A stretch of 64,000 bases of DNA, taken from positions 62,001 through 126,000 of the forward strand of contig JBBDIK010000007.1 of the NCBI GenBank assembly GCA_040880465.1. The letters are read 5' to 3'. The DNA comes from JBBDIK01 sp040880465 (GTDB lineage: Bacteria; Actinomycetota; UBA4738; JBBDHU01). The translations under genes were made by a program, and so were the position numbers. A model generated the notes under the pieces. It saw only the letters and a program-made list of their open reading frames with translations, was not told where the DNA came from and did not search any database. Positions 52,292-60,527 of the stretch are shown piece after piece. The first letter of the stretch is position 1; each line of letters begins with the position of its first letter.

Positions 52292-52459
52292 ACCTATGGC
52301 TTCGGCCTCTGGAGCGGATACCTTTAGTCGCTCATATCGGGCCTGATCAGAGCACTATCGGGACTAGTCCAAAGGAACTATCACCCGGGCGAACCGACGC
52401 ACGAGGCTCCGTCCCGACCCGTGGCCATATGGGCGATCATGGGGGGTAGGCTTGGCGCC

Positions 52460-52885
52460 GTGAGAACCGCGGGCGTTCGGATCGGTGCGGGACTCCTGCT
52501 GGCGCTCGCCGCATGCTCCGGCATCGCGCCGAAACCGATCACCCCCTCCTATGACGACATCGAACAGGCCATCACCGGTTCGGGCCTGCTGATCTGCGCC
52601 TCCTCAGTCGAGGGCGAAGGCCTGGCCGCCGGTGCGATCGACGCGCGTGTGTTCGAGGTATCCGCCAACTGCGAGACCACCCCCCCGTCCCAGGTCGTCG
52701 TCGACCGCTTCGCCGACATGACCGACCGTGACGCGGCCGCCGACGAGTTCCGTGTCCTTTCCCGGCCGAGGGGTTCGGGTGCGGTCTGGACCTACGGGAC
52801 CTTCACGATCTTCGCCCACGGCAGCACAGGGCATGAGGCGATGCGGCGACTGGTCGATGCGATGGCGGGGCTGGGTGCCACTTGA
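52460..52885 (+). CDS. Small lipoprotein, unknown
   Basis: A 141-residue protein with a lipobox LALAAC near residue 19, so lipid-anchored outside the membrane. The rest (ITPSYDDIEQAITGSGLLICASS) has no recognised family. GTG 52460 is chosen because TAGGCT (52447-52452) ends seven bases upstream; an in-frame ATG at 52421 would precede the -10 box. The permease gene overlaps or closely follows its stop. Confidence 0.72.
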   Translation: MRTAGVRIGAGLLLALAACSGIAPKPITPSYDDIEQAITGSGLLICASSVEGEGLAAGAIDARVFEVSANCETTPPSQVVVDRFADMTDRDAAADEFRVLSRPRGSGAVWTYGTFTIFAHGSTGHEAMRRLVDAMAGLGAT

Positions 52886-52917
52886 GTGGGGGACGTGTGC
52901 ATCGTGAGCGGGGCGAC

Positions 52918-54384
52918 GTGAGCAGCGGCACGAAGGCCCGCGTGGTCAAGCTCAGCGTATTCGCGCTCGCCATGATCAACGTGGCGGCGATCGTCTCGGC
53001 GCGCAACCTGCCCATCATGGCCATCTACGGATGGTCGATGATCGCTCTCTTCGCCTTCTCCATCCTGGTGTTCCTGATCCCGATCTCCATGGCCGCGGCG
53101 GAACTCGGGACGGCGTGGCCGCGCGACGGGGGCATCTACGCCTGGGTGAAGCAGGCCTTCGGCGGACGCCTGGGGTTCCTGGCGGTCTGGTGCGACTACT
53201 CCGAGAACCTCGTGTGGTTCCCGACGGTACTTGCGTTCATCGCGAGCAGCCTCGCGTACGTCTTCGATCCGGCACTGGCGTCCAACAAGCTCTTCCTGGT
53301 CGCGACGATGCTGGCGTTCTTCTGGACGGCGACGATCGTCAACCTGTTCGGCGTCCGGACCTCGTCGGCGGTCGGCACCGTGGGAACGCTCATCGGCTCC
53401 ATCCTGCCGGGCGTACTCGTCGTGATCCTGGCCGCGATCCTGTTGGGTGGCGGCACCCCCTCGGCCATCCCGTTCTCGGCCGAGGCGCTGGTGCCCGATC
53501 TCAACATCCACAACCTGGCGTTCCTCGGCGGGATCATCTTGCTGTTCACCGGCATGGAGATGGCCGGGTTCCATAGCCGGGAGATGCGCGATCCCGGCCG
53601 CGATATCCCGCGCGCGTTCCTGCTCGGCGTCGTGATCATCATCACGTTCAGCGTGGTGGCGTCCCTCGCCGTCGCGTTGGTGCTCCCAGCCAAGCAGATC
53701 AGCCTGGTCTCGGGAACGATGGAGATGTTCCGCAAGGTCTTCGATCAGCTGAACGTCGGCTGGTTGGTCAAGCCCGTGGCGCTGCTCGTCACCATCGGCG
53801 GCCTCGCCCACATCACCCCGTGGATCCTGGGGCCGGCAAAGGGCGTCGGCGCCGTCGCGCGCAGCGGCTACGCGCCCCCGCGGCTGGGCCGTACCAACCG
53901 GCGCGACGTGCCGGTATCCCTGGTCATCATCCAGGGCATCGGCGGCTCGCTGTTCGCCCTGCTGTTCCTGTTCATCCCGAGCGTCAGCACGTCGTACTGG
54001 ATGCTGTCGGCGATCACCGCGCAGGTCGTCGTACTGATGTACGGCCTGATGTTCGCCTCCGTGATCCGCCTCCGCTACACGCAGCCCGGAACGCCACGCC
54101 CCTACCGCATCCCCGGCGGGAAGCTGGGGGTGTGGCTCGTCGCGGGCATCGGGATCGCCGGGTGCGCAACCTCGCTCTACCTCGGGTTCGTGCCCCCGTC
54201 TCAGCTCAAGACGGGCAACCCCCTCACCTACGTCCTGATCCTCGCCGCCGGGGTGATCCTGCTCTCGGCACCGCCCTTCATCTTCGCGCTGTTCCAGAAG
54301 GCCTCATGGAAGGCCGAAGGCGCGGAAGAGGAAGCCGAACTCGACACCGAGGTTCCCCCGGCCGACCCGGTCGCCGCCTCATAG
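52918..54384 (+). CDS. APC-superfamily amino acid permease, glutamate/GABA antiporter-like
   Basis: A 488-residue transporter with about 12 transmembrane segments. LSVFALAMINVAAIVSARNLPIMA opens it, AAAELGTAWPRDGGIYAWVKQAFG and YSENLVWFPTVLAF follow, features of the GadC-like branch (glutamate:GABA antiport). The substrate is inferred. The start is uncertain: GTG 52918 begins near the family N-terminus, while an in-frame TTG 52882 would overlap the upstream stop as TTGA. A GABA-type substrate would fit the GabT- and SSADH-like genes elsewhere in the window. Confidence 0.85.
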   Translation: MSSGTKARVVKLSVFALAMINVAAIVSARNLPIMAIYGWSMIALFAFSILVFLIPISMAAAELGTAWPRDGGIYAWVKQAFGGRLGFLAVWCDYSENLVWFPTVLAFIASSLAYVFDPALASNKLFLVATMLAFFWTATIVNLFGVRTSSAVGTVGTLIGSILPGVLVVILAAILLGGGTPSAIPFSAEALVPDLNIHNLAFLGGIILLFTGMEMAGFHSREMRDPGRDIPRAFLLGVVIIITFSVVASLAVALVLPAKQISLVSGTMEMFRKVFDQLNVGWLVKPVALLVTIGGLAHITPWILGPAKGVGAVARSGYAPPRLGRTNRRDVPVSLVIIQGIGGSLFALLFLFIPSVSTSYWMLSAITAQVVVLMYGLMFASVIRLRYTQPGTPRPYRIPGGKLGVWLVAGIGIAGCATSLYLGFVPPSQLKTGNPLTYVLILAAGVILLSAPPFIFALFQKASWKAEGAEEEAELDTEVPPADPVAAS

Positions 54385-54394
54385 ACTGCGAAGG

Positions 54395-54637
54395 ATGGAC
54401 TGGATAACGCTGTTCGGCGTCATCGCGCTCACGTTCATGATGGTCATGTACGCGCTGGAGCAACGGGGACGCGGCTTCATCGCTGCATTCGCGCTCGGCT
54501 GTGCCTTGTCGAGCGCCTACGGGTTCCTGGCCGATGCCTGGCCGTTCGGGGTCGTCGAGGCTATCTGGTGCGGAGTCGCGTTGCGTCGCTTCGCAGCTTC
54601 TGGGACCGCGTTTCCGCCCCAAGCCTCGAAGCACTAG
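54395..54637 (+). CDS. Small membrane protein, unknown
   Basis: An 80-residue protein with two or three hydrophobic segments (about 3-20, 28-45 and 50-64). No family is recognised. ATG 54395 lies seven bases after TAGACT (54382-54387), whose first three bases are the permease stop codon: a leaderless gene that uses its neighbour's stop as part of its promoter. Confidence 0.65.
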   Translation: MDWITLFGVIALTFMMVMYALEQRGRGFIAAFALGCALSSAYGFLADAWPFGVVEAIWCGVALRRFAASGTAFPPQASKH

Positions 54638-54664
54638 GATCCCCGAGGACAGGGAGGGAAACCG

Positions 54665-55012
54665 ATGTCGACACAGCCGCCGCCGGCGGAACGTCAGCCA
54701 CCCGCTCCGCCGCCCGTAGCACCACCGGAGGCCGCACCCGCAGTTCCGGAAGAAGGATCGGTGGCTCGGACTCATCCCGCTCGCGGTGTTCCTGATCATC
54801 GCGAATCCTGAGCCTACTTCCAGAGGGTCACCCTCCAAGGGGACACCGGCCCGGACGTCCTCATCGGGGGACCGAAGGCCGATGACCTCACGGGCTTCTA
54901 CGGGAACGACACCCTGCGCGGGATGGACGGGGACGGCTCGCTCGATGGCGGGCCCGACACCGACGACTGCGCGGATGGGCGAGGCGCGGACACTCTCACG
55001 AACTGCGAATAG
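54665..55012 (+). pseudogene. Membrane-anchored RTX-type calcium-repeat protein, broken by two frame shifts
   Basis: The reading starts MSTQPPPAERQPPAP (Pro-rich), then needs a shift near 54756 to read a transmembrane helix (RWLGLIPLAVFLIIA) and a second shift near 54813 to return to the first frame for hemolysin-type repeats (LQGDTGPDVLIGGPKADDL, GNDTLRGMDGDGSLDGG) ending in TAG 55010-55012. One extra G in GAAGAAGGATCGG and one missing base after GAGCC would explain both. It is either a decayed gene or two sequence errors. TAGGAT (54635-54640) and GGGAGGG precede the ATG. Confidence 0.6.
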
Positions 55013-55128
55013 GGATCGGCCGGTCAGGCAGCGGGTCGCCCGCTCTCGCTACACTCCAACGAGCAGGTCGGACGCCTCGGGTCCCGGCGCCCCAGGAACG
55101 ACGTCCGCCGCGAACGGAGGAGTCTCGG

Positions 55129-55284
55129 ATGATCGAAGTGACGTGCATGTGCGGGTTCATGGTCCGCGGGACGGAGGACCAGGTCGTGTCGGCAATCAAG
55201 GCGCACGGGGTCAGTGACCACGGACAGGAGAGCTCGCGCGAGGACATCCTCGCGCAGGCCGTTCCCATCGAGGTCAAGCCCTGA
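55129..55284 (+). CDS. Small protein, DUF1059-like
   Basis: A 51-residue protein beginning MIEVTCMCGFMVRGTEDQVV and continuing IKAHGVSDHGQ, the pattern of DUF1059 proteins (Cys-x-Cys-Gly-x3 near the start, His and Gly in the middle). The function is unknown. GGAGGAG lies seven bases before ATG 55129. It is probably co-transcribed with the next gene. Confidence 0.72.
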   Translation: MIEVTCMCGFMVRGTEDQVVSAIKAHGVSDHGQESSREDILAQAVPIEVKP

Positions 55285-55403
55285 CGGTCGACGACCCTCC
55301 CAGCGCTCCCGACGACGGACCACTGGCGGACGGCGAGGCCCTCCCGGGAGTTCCGGAGGTCTCGCGCGACGCGGCGCTGTCCAAGACCGCCTGGTCCCCC
55401 GAG

Positions 55404-55880
55404 ATGGTCGCTCAGTCCATCGAGGTGCTGCTGCTGTGCCTGCGGGACGGCGAGGTCAAGCTGCTCCGTCCGATCCACGGCGAGGCGGTCCGGCTCGGCT
55501 GGCGCCCCGACTACGACGCGAACCAGATCGTGCTGGCGGCCGCCCGACGCTACGGCCTCGAGCCGATCCTGGCTCATTCGACGTCGTGGCGCTTCGAGAG
55601 CGGAGCGGTCGTGCTGACCTACATCGCCGCCGTTCGCCAGCCCGCCCAGCTGAGTGAGTACCTGACCGAAGTAGCGGTCGTCCGCTCGGACCTGGCGCGC
55701 GGGAGCGCTTTCGAACCGCCCCCGAGCATCGACACGCCGCAGGTGATCGAACACGCATGCCGCCACCTCGCCTGGCTCATCAAGGACGACCGGGCGGTGG
55801 GCGAGGCGATCCCTGAGTGGGCCGACTACCTCAGCACGTTCGCGCCCGAGCCTTTCCGCGCGTTCGGCACCCCGGGCTGA
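55404..55880 (+). CDS. Conserved-looking protein of unknown function (possible CTG start at 55281)
   Basis: 158 residues from ATG 55404. Coding character continues upstream in frame (LTVDDPPSAPDDGPLADGE...) to a CTG at 55281 that would overlap the DUF1059 stop as CTGA, with GAGG seven bases before it. If that is the start, the protein has 199 residues. The core VLLLCLRDGEVKLLRPIHGEA and WRFESGAVVLTYIAAV is unfamiliar to me. Confidence 0.68.
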   Translation: MVAQSIEVLLLCLRDGEVKLLRPIHGEAVRLGWRPDYDANQIVLAAARRYGLEPILAHSTSWRFESGAVVLTYIAAVRQPAQLSEYLTEVAVVRSDLARGSAFEPPPSIDTPQVIEHACRHLAWLIKDDRAVGEAIPEWADYLSTFAPEPFRAFGTPG

Positions 55881-55961
55881 CCCCACCGCAACCGGCACGT
55901 CTTCGGGTAGAGGGATGCCGTTCTTACTTACCCCGTTTCAGGTAGCTGCCGCGGACAGCCG

Positions 55962-56474
55962 CTAGTGCGCGCGCTTGATGACCAGGGTCCCGTGATCCCC
56001 ATCGGCGGCGGCCTCGGACGTCGCGTTCGCGAGCAGTTGCCAGACCACCCGTCGCGACGCGTTCCGGGTGCGCGTGATCTTGAGCTCGAAGCACGCCCCC
56101 TCCCCCTCCGCGAGCATGACGGGACTCACGGTGCCGTTCTCCATCACCTGGTCGGATACGGGCGAGCCGTTCGGATCGATCCACGATGCCTTCCAACCCC
56201 GCTGGTCGCCCTTGCCCTGCACGTAGAAGTCGTTCGGATCCGGACCGCCGGACCCCGGCTGGTTCTGGGCGCAGATCATGAAGGTCTTCCGCGTGCGAAC
56301 CTTCGCGGTGACCTTCTGGGTGTTGACGATCCCTCCGCCGTTGAACACATCCTCGCCGGTCGTCGCGAAACCCTTCATGATCGTGAGGTCCGTGACGAGG
56401 AACGCGGCCTCCGCAGGCAGGCTGGTGAAGAACACGACGGCTCCGATGGCGAGCAGAACGATCTTGCGCATCAT
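55962..56474 (-). CDS. Secreted protein, unknown
   Basis: A 170-residue protein with a signal peptide (1 to about 23, ending AEA). The mature chain looks beta-rich, with two cysteines (MICAQN and GACFELK) and the segment TRTRNASRRVVWQLLANATS. No family is recognised. ATG ATG at 56474 follows GGAGGGATG-like sequence. Confidence 0.7.
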   Translation of the reverse strand: MMRKIVLLAIGAVVFFTSLPAEAAFLVTDLTIMKGFATTGEDVFNGGGIVNTQKVTAKVRTRKTFMICAQNQPGSGGPDPNDFYVQGKGDQRGWKASWIDPNGSPVSDQVMENGTVSPVMLAEGEGACFELKITRTRNASRRVVWQLLANATSEAAADGDHGTLVIKRAH

Positions 56475-56545
56475 CCCTCCTAGATCCGGTCGTAGGAGGC
56501 TACGCGAGTCCAGCTCCGTTCCTCAAGCCAGCGCCACGCCTGGGG

Positions 56546-56712
56546 CTACATGACCTGGTGGGGTTCCTCGGGCTCGGGAGGCTTGTCTTCGGGGACCGGT
56601 GGGTAGATCTCGAAGTTCTTCATGTCCTCAGGCCCCATCTTCATGTCGGGCGGCATGCTGCCCCCGAGCAAGTCGGCGTCGGGTCGTAATAGGGGTCCAC
56701 GAGATCAACCAT
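56546..56712 (-). pseudogene. Small acidic/proline-rich protein with a one-base frame break
   Basis: ATG 56712 overlaps the stop of the upstream small membrane gene. It reads MVDLVDPYYDP, then the plausible continuation DADLLGGSMPPDMKMGPEDMKNFEIYPPVP...EEPHQVM lies one frame over. Adding one C to the CCC near 56682 would give a 55-residue protein. This is either a real frame shift or a homopolymer sequence error. Confidence 0.5.
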
Positions 56713-56878
56713 CTCGGCTCGTCCAGGCGGCGCCCTGCTCGGGCCGGGTCGCCGGGATCGAACGGGAGAGGAACAGCAGCGCGAGCACGGCGAGCGCGAG
56801 CAAGAAGAACGCCGACACCCGCAGGGACTCGACCTGCTGGGCGATCCCGAGCAGGATCACGGGGGTCCACTTCTTCAT
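56705..56878 (-). CDS. Small single-pass membrane protein
   Basis: 57 residues starting MKKWTPVILLGIAQQ, with one strong hydrophobic helix (about 20-38: FFLLALAVLALLFL) and a short polar tail. No family is recognised. Its stop overlaps the start of the frame-broken gene, which suggests a two-gene unit. Confidence 0.6.
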   Translation of the reverse strand: MKKWTPVILLGIAQQVESLRVSAFFLLALAVLALLFLSRSIPATRPEQGAAWTSRDG

Positions 56879-56935
56879 CGGCTCACCCTAGTTGGATGCT
56901 GGCCCGGGTCAGGCCAAGCACGGGTTCCGAACGGC

Positions 56936-57757
56936 CTAGCGGTGGCGCGGCCTGCGGTGGAACTTCTGAATGCGGAAGTTGTATGTATCGGTGACGTACA
57001 CGTTCCCGGAGTCATCCGTGGCGACGCCGTAGGGCGCATCGAACTGGCCGTTGCCCGTTCCGGCAGATCCCCACTTCGTGATGAAGGTGCCGTCGGCGTC
57101 GAACTTCTGAACGCGGTGGCTACCGATATCGGTCACGTACACGCTCCCGTTGCCACCGGTGGCAACGCCGAAGGCAGCATTGAACTGGCCGTTGCCCGTT
57201 CCGGCAGATCCCCACTCGGTGATGAAGTTGCCTCGGGCGTTGAACTCCTGAACGCGGACGTTCTGGTAGTCGACGACGTAAACGTGCCCGCCGGCATAGG
57301 TGGCGATACCGCGCGGATTGCTGAACTGACCGTCGCCCGAGCCGGTCGAGCCCCACTTCCTGAGGAAGTTGCCCTGGGAGTCGAACTTCTGGATGCGGTT
57401 GTTTTGCGTATCCACGACGTAGACATGCCCGGAGCCATCAGCAGCGATGCCGTTGGGGAAGTTGAACTGACCGTCGCCCGAGCCGGTCGAACCCCACTTC
57501 CTGAGGAAGTTGCCCTGGGAGTCGAACTTCTGGATGCGGTTGTTGCCCGCGTCGGCAACGTAGACGTGCCCCGCTGGGTCCGAGGCGATGGCATAGGCGT
57601 AATTGAACAGACCATTCGTCGTTCCGAAGCTCCCCCATTTGTCGACGAATACGGGGGTCTGCGCACCAGCTTGGCTCTGAGCAGGGGTCAGCCCGACACC
57701 GATGACCATCGACGCCACAACACTGATACGCAAGAACGTGGTCCAGCGCCGCATCAC
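56936..57757 (-). CDS. Secreted NHL-repeat beta-propeller protein
   Basis: A 273-residue exported protein with a signal peptide (1 to about 32) and five NHL blades of about 47 residues with the pattern GHVYVVD-x-x-N-x-R-x-Q-x-F and WGS-x-G-x-G-x-GQF. A typical propeller has six blades, so the end blade may be completed by N- and C-terminal strands or by dimerisation. Blades 2 and 3 are almost identical at DNA level with a 141-bp period (57322 and 57463), a sign of recent duplication. Its ligand is unknown. Confidence 0.87.
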   Translation of the reverse strand: MMRRWTTFLRISVVASMVIGVGLTPAQSQAGAQTPVFVDKWGSFGTTNGLFNYAYAIASDPAGHVYVADAGNNRIQKFDSQGNFLRKWGSTGSGDGQFNFPNGIAADGSGHVYVVDTQNNRIQKFDSQGNFLRKWGSTGSGDGQFSNPRGIATYAGGHVYVVDYQNVRVQEFNARGNFITEWGSAGTGNGQFNAAFGVATGGNGSVYVTDIGSHRVQKFDADGTFITKWGSAGTGNGQFDAPYGVATDDSGNVYVTDTYNFRIQKFHRRPRHR

Positions 57758-57896
57758 TACCCTCTTTCATCGACTCCGGGTCTTGAGAGCCTACATCGGA
57801 CGCCATCATCCTTGCCGAGCGGGCACATCAAGGAGTCAACCGGCGTGGGGGCAGACCCAGCCTCCGAGCAGCCCGCTCACCCTGGCAGGGGCGGAG

Positions 57897-58514
57897 CTAG
57901 ACACCGAGGTAGGTCTGGATCGATTGCCGGAGGCTTTCGGCATCGAACGCACCTTGCTGGATATGGGCGATCTCACCTCCCGGTCGAACGAAGATCGTGA
58001 CCGGCATGCCCTGGCTGCCGGTGGCGTTGAAGAAGCGCCCGGCCGCATCGATCCCCGCCGGGTAGGTGGTGCCGGTCTGACGAGCCAGTTCGATACTCGC
58101 CCCGGGGGCATCCTGCTGCGAGATGCCGATGAACGCGACGTTGCTATCCATCTCTTGATGAACCTGCTCGAAATCGGGCATCTCGGCGATACAGTTCGGA
58201 CACCACGACGCGAAGAAGTTGATCACGAGTGGCTTGCCCCGATAGTCCGCGTAGTCGATCGTCCTACCGCCCTCGAGCGCGGGCAGCGTGAGGCTCTCCA
58301 GGCGCCCGCCCGTGCGGATGTCCCCCGAGTAGGCCACCGCCGAGCCCCCGCCAGCGACGACGAACCACCCGAGCAGTGACAATACGGCGACGACCCCGAT
58401 CCCTCCGCCTGAGGAACGGACCCGCTTGCGCCGATCCGCGCGGCGCCTGGCCGTTTCGCGCTCCATCCGGGCCGCCTCCCGACGGGCGCGCTTGGCCTCG
58501 GTGGAGCGACTCAC
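57897..58514 (-). CDS. Membrane-anchored TlpA/ResA-like thioredoxin
   Basis: A 205-residue protein: a basic cytosolic N-terminus, one transmembrane helix (about 39-58), and an extracytoplasmic thioredoxin fold with the active-site ASWCPNC (Cys105, Cys108). Later NATGSQGMPVTIFV contains the cis-proline. It should reduce disulfides outside the membrane, for example in cytochrome c assembly. GTG 58514 overlaps the anti-sigma stop as GTGA, making it the third gene of a sigma-factor operon. Confidence 0.88.
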   Translation of the reverse strand: MSRSTEAKRARREAARMERETARRRADRRKRVRSSGGGIGVVAVLSLLGWFVVAGGGSAVAYSGDIRTGGRLESLTLPALEGGRTIDYADYRGKPLVINFFASWCPNCIAEMPDFEQVHQEMDSNVAFIGISQQDAPGASIELARQTGTTYPAGIDAAGRFFNATGSQGMPVTIFVRPGGEIAHIQQGAFDAESLRQSIQTYLGV

Positions 58515-58747
58515 TCGACCTCTGCCGTGGCCACCGACGCGCGGACACGCTCGCGGAGCCACGATGGCGCGATCTCGCGCGCCCGTTCCGCGAGAAGCTT
58601 GCCCCGGCGGCCGAGCAGGAATTCCTCCCAGCAATCCTCACAATCAAGCAGGTGTCGCTCCAGGCGCCTGCGCGCCCTCGTGCGGAGCTCGCCACTGAGG
58701 AACAGCACGGCGTTTCGCTCCGGATCGTGTTGCCTACGGGTTCTCAT
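58511..58747 (-). CDS. Zinc-finger anti-sigma factor-like protein (ZAS type)
   Basis: A 78-residue protein with His32-x3-Cys36-x2-Cys39 (RHLLDCEDC), the zinc-binding core of ZAS anti-sigma factors such as RsrA/ChrR. It starts 14 bases inside the sigma-factor gene, the usual arrangement for a sigma/anti-sigma pair. It has no membrane segment, so it should be cytosolic. The TlpA thioredoxin gene that follows suggests a redox signal (inference). Confidence 0.82.
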   Translation of the reverse strand: MRTRRQHDPERNAVLFLSGELRTRARRRLERHLLDCEDCWEEFLLGRRGKLLAERAREIAPSWLRERVRASVATAEVE

Positions 58748-59267
58748 CGGTCGTCTCCATCACCTCTATCTCCAGCAGCCCAGCGAGCGCCCGCCGCCCG
58801 CGGTGAAGTCGAGAGAGCACGGTCCCCTTCGGGGTATCCATGATCGCCGCCGTCTCCGCGACGGAGAACCCGTCGAGGTCCACGAGCGTGATCGCGATCC
58901 GCTGATCGTCGCTCAGCTTCCAAAGCGCCTCGTGAAGGGCGCGAACATCATCCGGATCGGGATCGGCCTCGGAAAGAACATCGCGCGGGTCCCCCGCCTC
59001 ATCGAGCCAGGGGAGCTCCTTCGGCCGCCGGGACAGCCTCCGATAGCGAGACCGGACGAGGTTCAGACAGATCGTCGCGAGCCAGGGCTCGACCTTGCGC
59101 GGGCGCCGGTGCGCCTTCCAGGCGCGGAACGCCTGTAGGTACGTCTCCTGAACGAGATCCTGCGCGTCTTCGCGGGTCGGAACGCTTCGCCTCGCCAGGT
59201 TATACACCAGATCCATCGCACCCATCGTGGCCTGCTCGAACTCGATCCGTTCGTCCATCCGGCTCAT
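58734..59267 (-). CDS. ECF-family RNA polymerase sigma factor
   Basis: A 177-residue ECF sigma. Region 2: DLVYNLARRSVPTREDAQDLVQETYLQAFRAW; region 4: SVAETAAIMDTPKGTVLSRLHRGRRAL. It directs transcription of a small regulon, probably including its own operon (sigma, anti-sigma, thioredoxin) and possibly the divergent Tat-type lipoprotein gene. GAAGGA lies upstream of ATG 59267. Confidence 0.92.
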   Translation of the reverse strand: MSRMDERIEFEQATMGAMDLVYNLARRSVPTREDAQDLVQETYLQAFRAWKAHRRPRKVEPWLATICLNLVRSRYRRLSRRPKELPWLDEAGDPRDVLSEADPDPDDVRALHEALWKLSDDQRIAITLVDLDGFSVAETAAIMDTPKGTVLSRLHRGRRALAGLLEIEVMETTDENP

Positions 59268-59384
59268 TTCATCGCTTCCTTCACCTACGACGCCGCAAGC
59301 ACCCGTGAGATTCCCGCGACGTGGGAATCAGGCGGCCCACGTGGAGTCCCAGAGCTTGTAGGCACTCAAGATCCGGGAGGGACG

Positions 59385-60512
59385 ATGCAAAATCTAGACC
59401 GACGCGCATTTCTAGCTTGGGCAGGGCGTAGCGGGCTGCGGATCGGCGCGGCCGGGGCCCTGGCGCCCGCCCTGCTCGCGGCGTGTACCAGGAGCACGAA
59501 CTCGCCGGCCCCGGCGGCTGCAACGAGCATCGCCCCGGCTGGCGGCGCCGACAAGGGCACGGCCATCGTGGGAGAGGTGATGGACTTCACGCTCTCCCCG
59601 CATGGGTGGCAGGGAGCGTTCGGGGCCGTCATGTTGAGACTTCACCATGGCATCGTCGACGGTGCCGATGTCTATTTCGTCCGGACAGACGCCTCCGATC
59701 AGAACTATGCATCGAAGGAAGGACTCGTCTACGTTCCGAAACTCGCGGCGCTTCAGACCACGGGTCTCTCCGGCGAGGCCTACGTCATCACCAACGGAGT
59801 CCCCGATCAGCCGGTCGTGCTGTCTTCGGACCCATCGGCCCCCGGATACACGCCGGCCTGGCGGATCCACGAGGCGAGGTGGAGCGGCAGGGCCGAACCA
59901 CTCACGTCGTTGAAGCAGGTGGCGGACGCAGCCAAGGCCGGAGACCTCTCCATCCGGGCGCGCGGCGTGATCAACGCTCCCGCCGTCACGTGGGCCGGAG
60001 GGGAGCTGCCCGTTGACCCCGATCTCGTCGAGTACCTCGGCGGCGGGCAGCTGATCGAGCCGCCCGATATCGCAGCAGGCACGGTCACCTTCAAGGTGCA
60101 CGAGTGCTTCCCGGCCTCGCGCTACATCGTCTGCGACACCTCGATGGAGCCGATGGCAGAAGGCATGCATGTCGCCTATTCGCCGGAGCTGGAGGGCGCC
60201 ACCGATGCCGGGGCGACCGGCTTCGTGAACGTGTTCATGAACGGGATCCCGGGGAGCGGCCCGATGGGCTTCCAGCCCTCGGTCTTCGACGCGACGGCAG
60301 GCGACCCTGCTTGGAGCCCGTACTGGGATCACATGACCTATGCCTGGGCGAGCGAGCAGGGGGCACGCGTCCTCCGATCTCAAGCGGAGATCCACGAGGC
60401 GCGTGACGGCGGGGAACTCGACAAGTTCCCCGGCACGCCCGACACCGACGGGACCGTCTTCACGGTGAACTGCCCCGTCCCGGTCGTTGCCGCGAACTCG
60501 TTCGGGACGTAA
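59385..60512 (+). CDS. Tat-type lipoprotein, unknown (DUF7482-like)
   Basis: A 375-residue protein. RRAFLAWAG near the N-terminus is a Tat-like twin-arginine motif and LLAAC a lipobox, so it is exported and lipid-anchored. The mature part has LHHGIVDGADVYFVRTDASDQNYA and VNVFMNGIPGSGPMGFQPSVFDA, reminiscent of DUF7482-type proteins. The role is unknown. GGGAGGG precedes ATG 59385. It diverges from the ECF sigma operon across 117 bases. Confidence 0.75.
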   Translation: MQNLDRRAFLAWAGRSGLRIGAAGALAPALLAACTRSTNSPAPAAATSIAPAGGADKGTAIVGEVMDFTLSPHGWQGAFGAVMLRLHHGIVDGADVYFVRTDASDQNYASKEGLVYVPKLAALQTTGLSGEAYVITNGVPDQPVVLSSDPSAPGYTPAWRIHEARWSGRAEPLTSLKQVADAAKAGDLSIRARGVINAPAVTWAGGELPVDPDLVEYLGGGQLIEPPDIAAGTVTFKVHECFPASRYIVCDTSMEPMAEGMHVAYSPELEGATDAGATGFVNVFMNGIPGSGPMGFQPSVFDATAGDPAWSPYWDHMTYAWASEQGARVLRSQAEIHEARDGGELDKFPGTPDTDGTVFTVNCPVPVVAANSFGT

Positions 60513-60527
60513 GCGCCGCCGCGCCGG

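Noticed and set aside
52383..52398. A third GlnR box (ATCAC-N6-GAACC)
   Set aside because: Both half-sites deviate from TTAAC/GNAAC, and the spacing to the next -10 box is not 21 bases.
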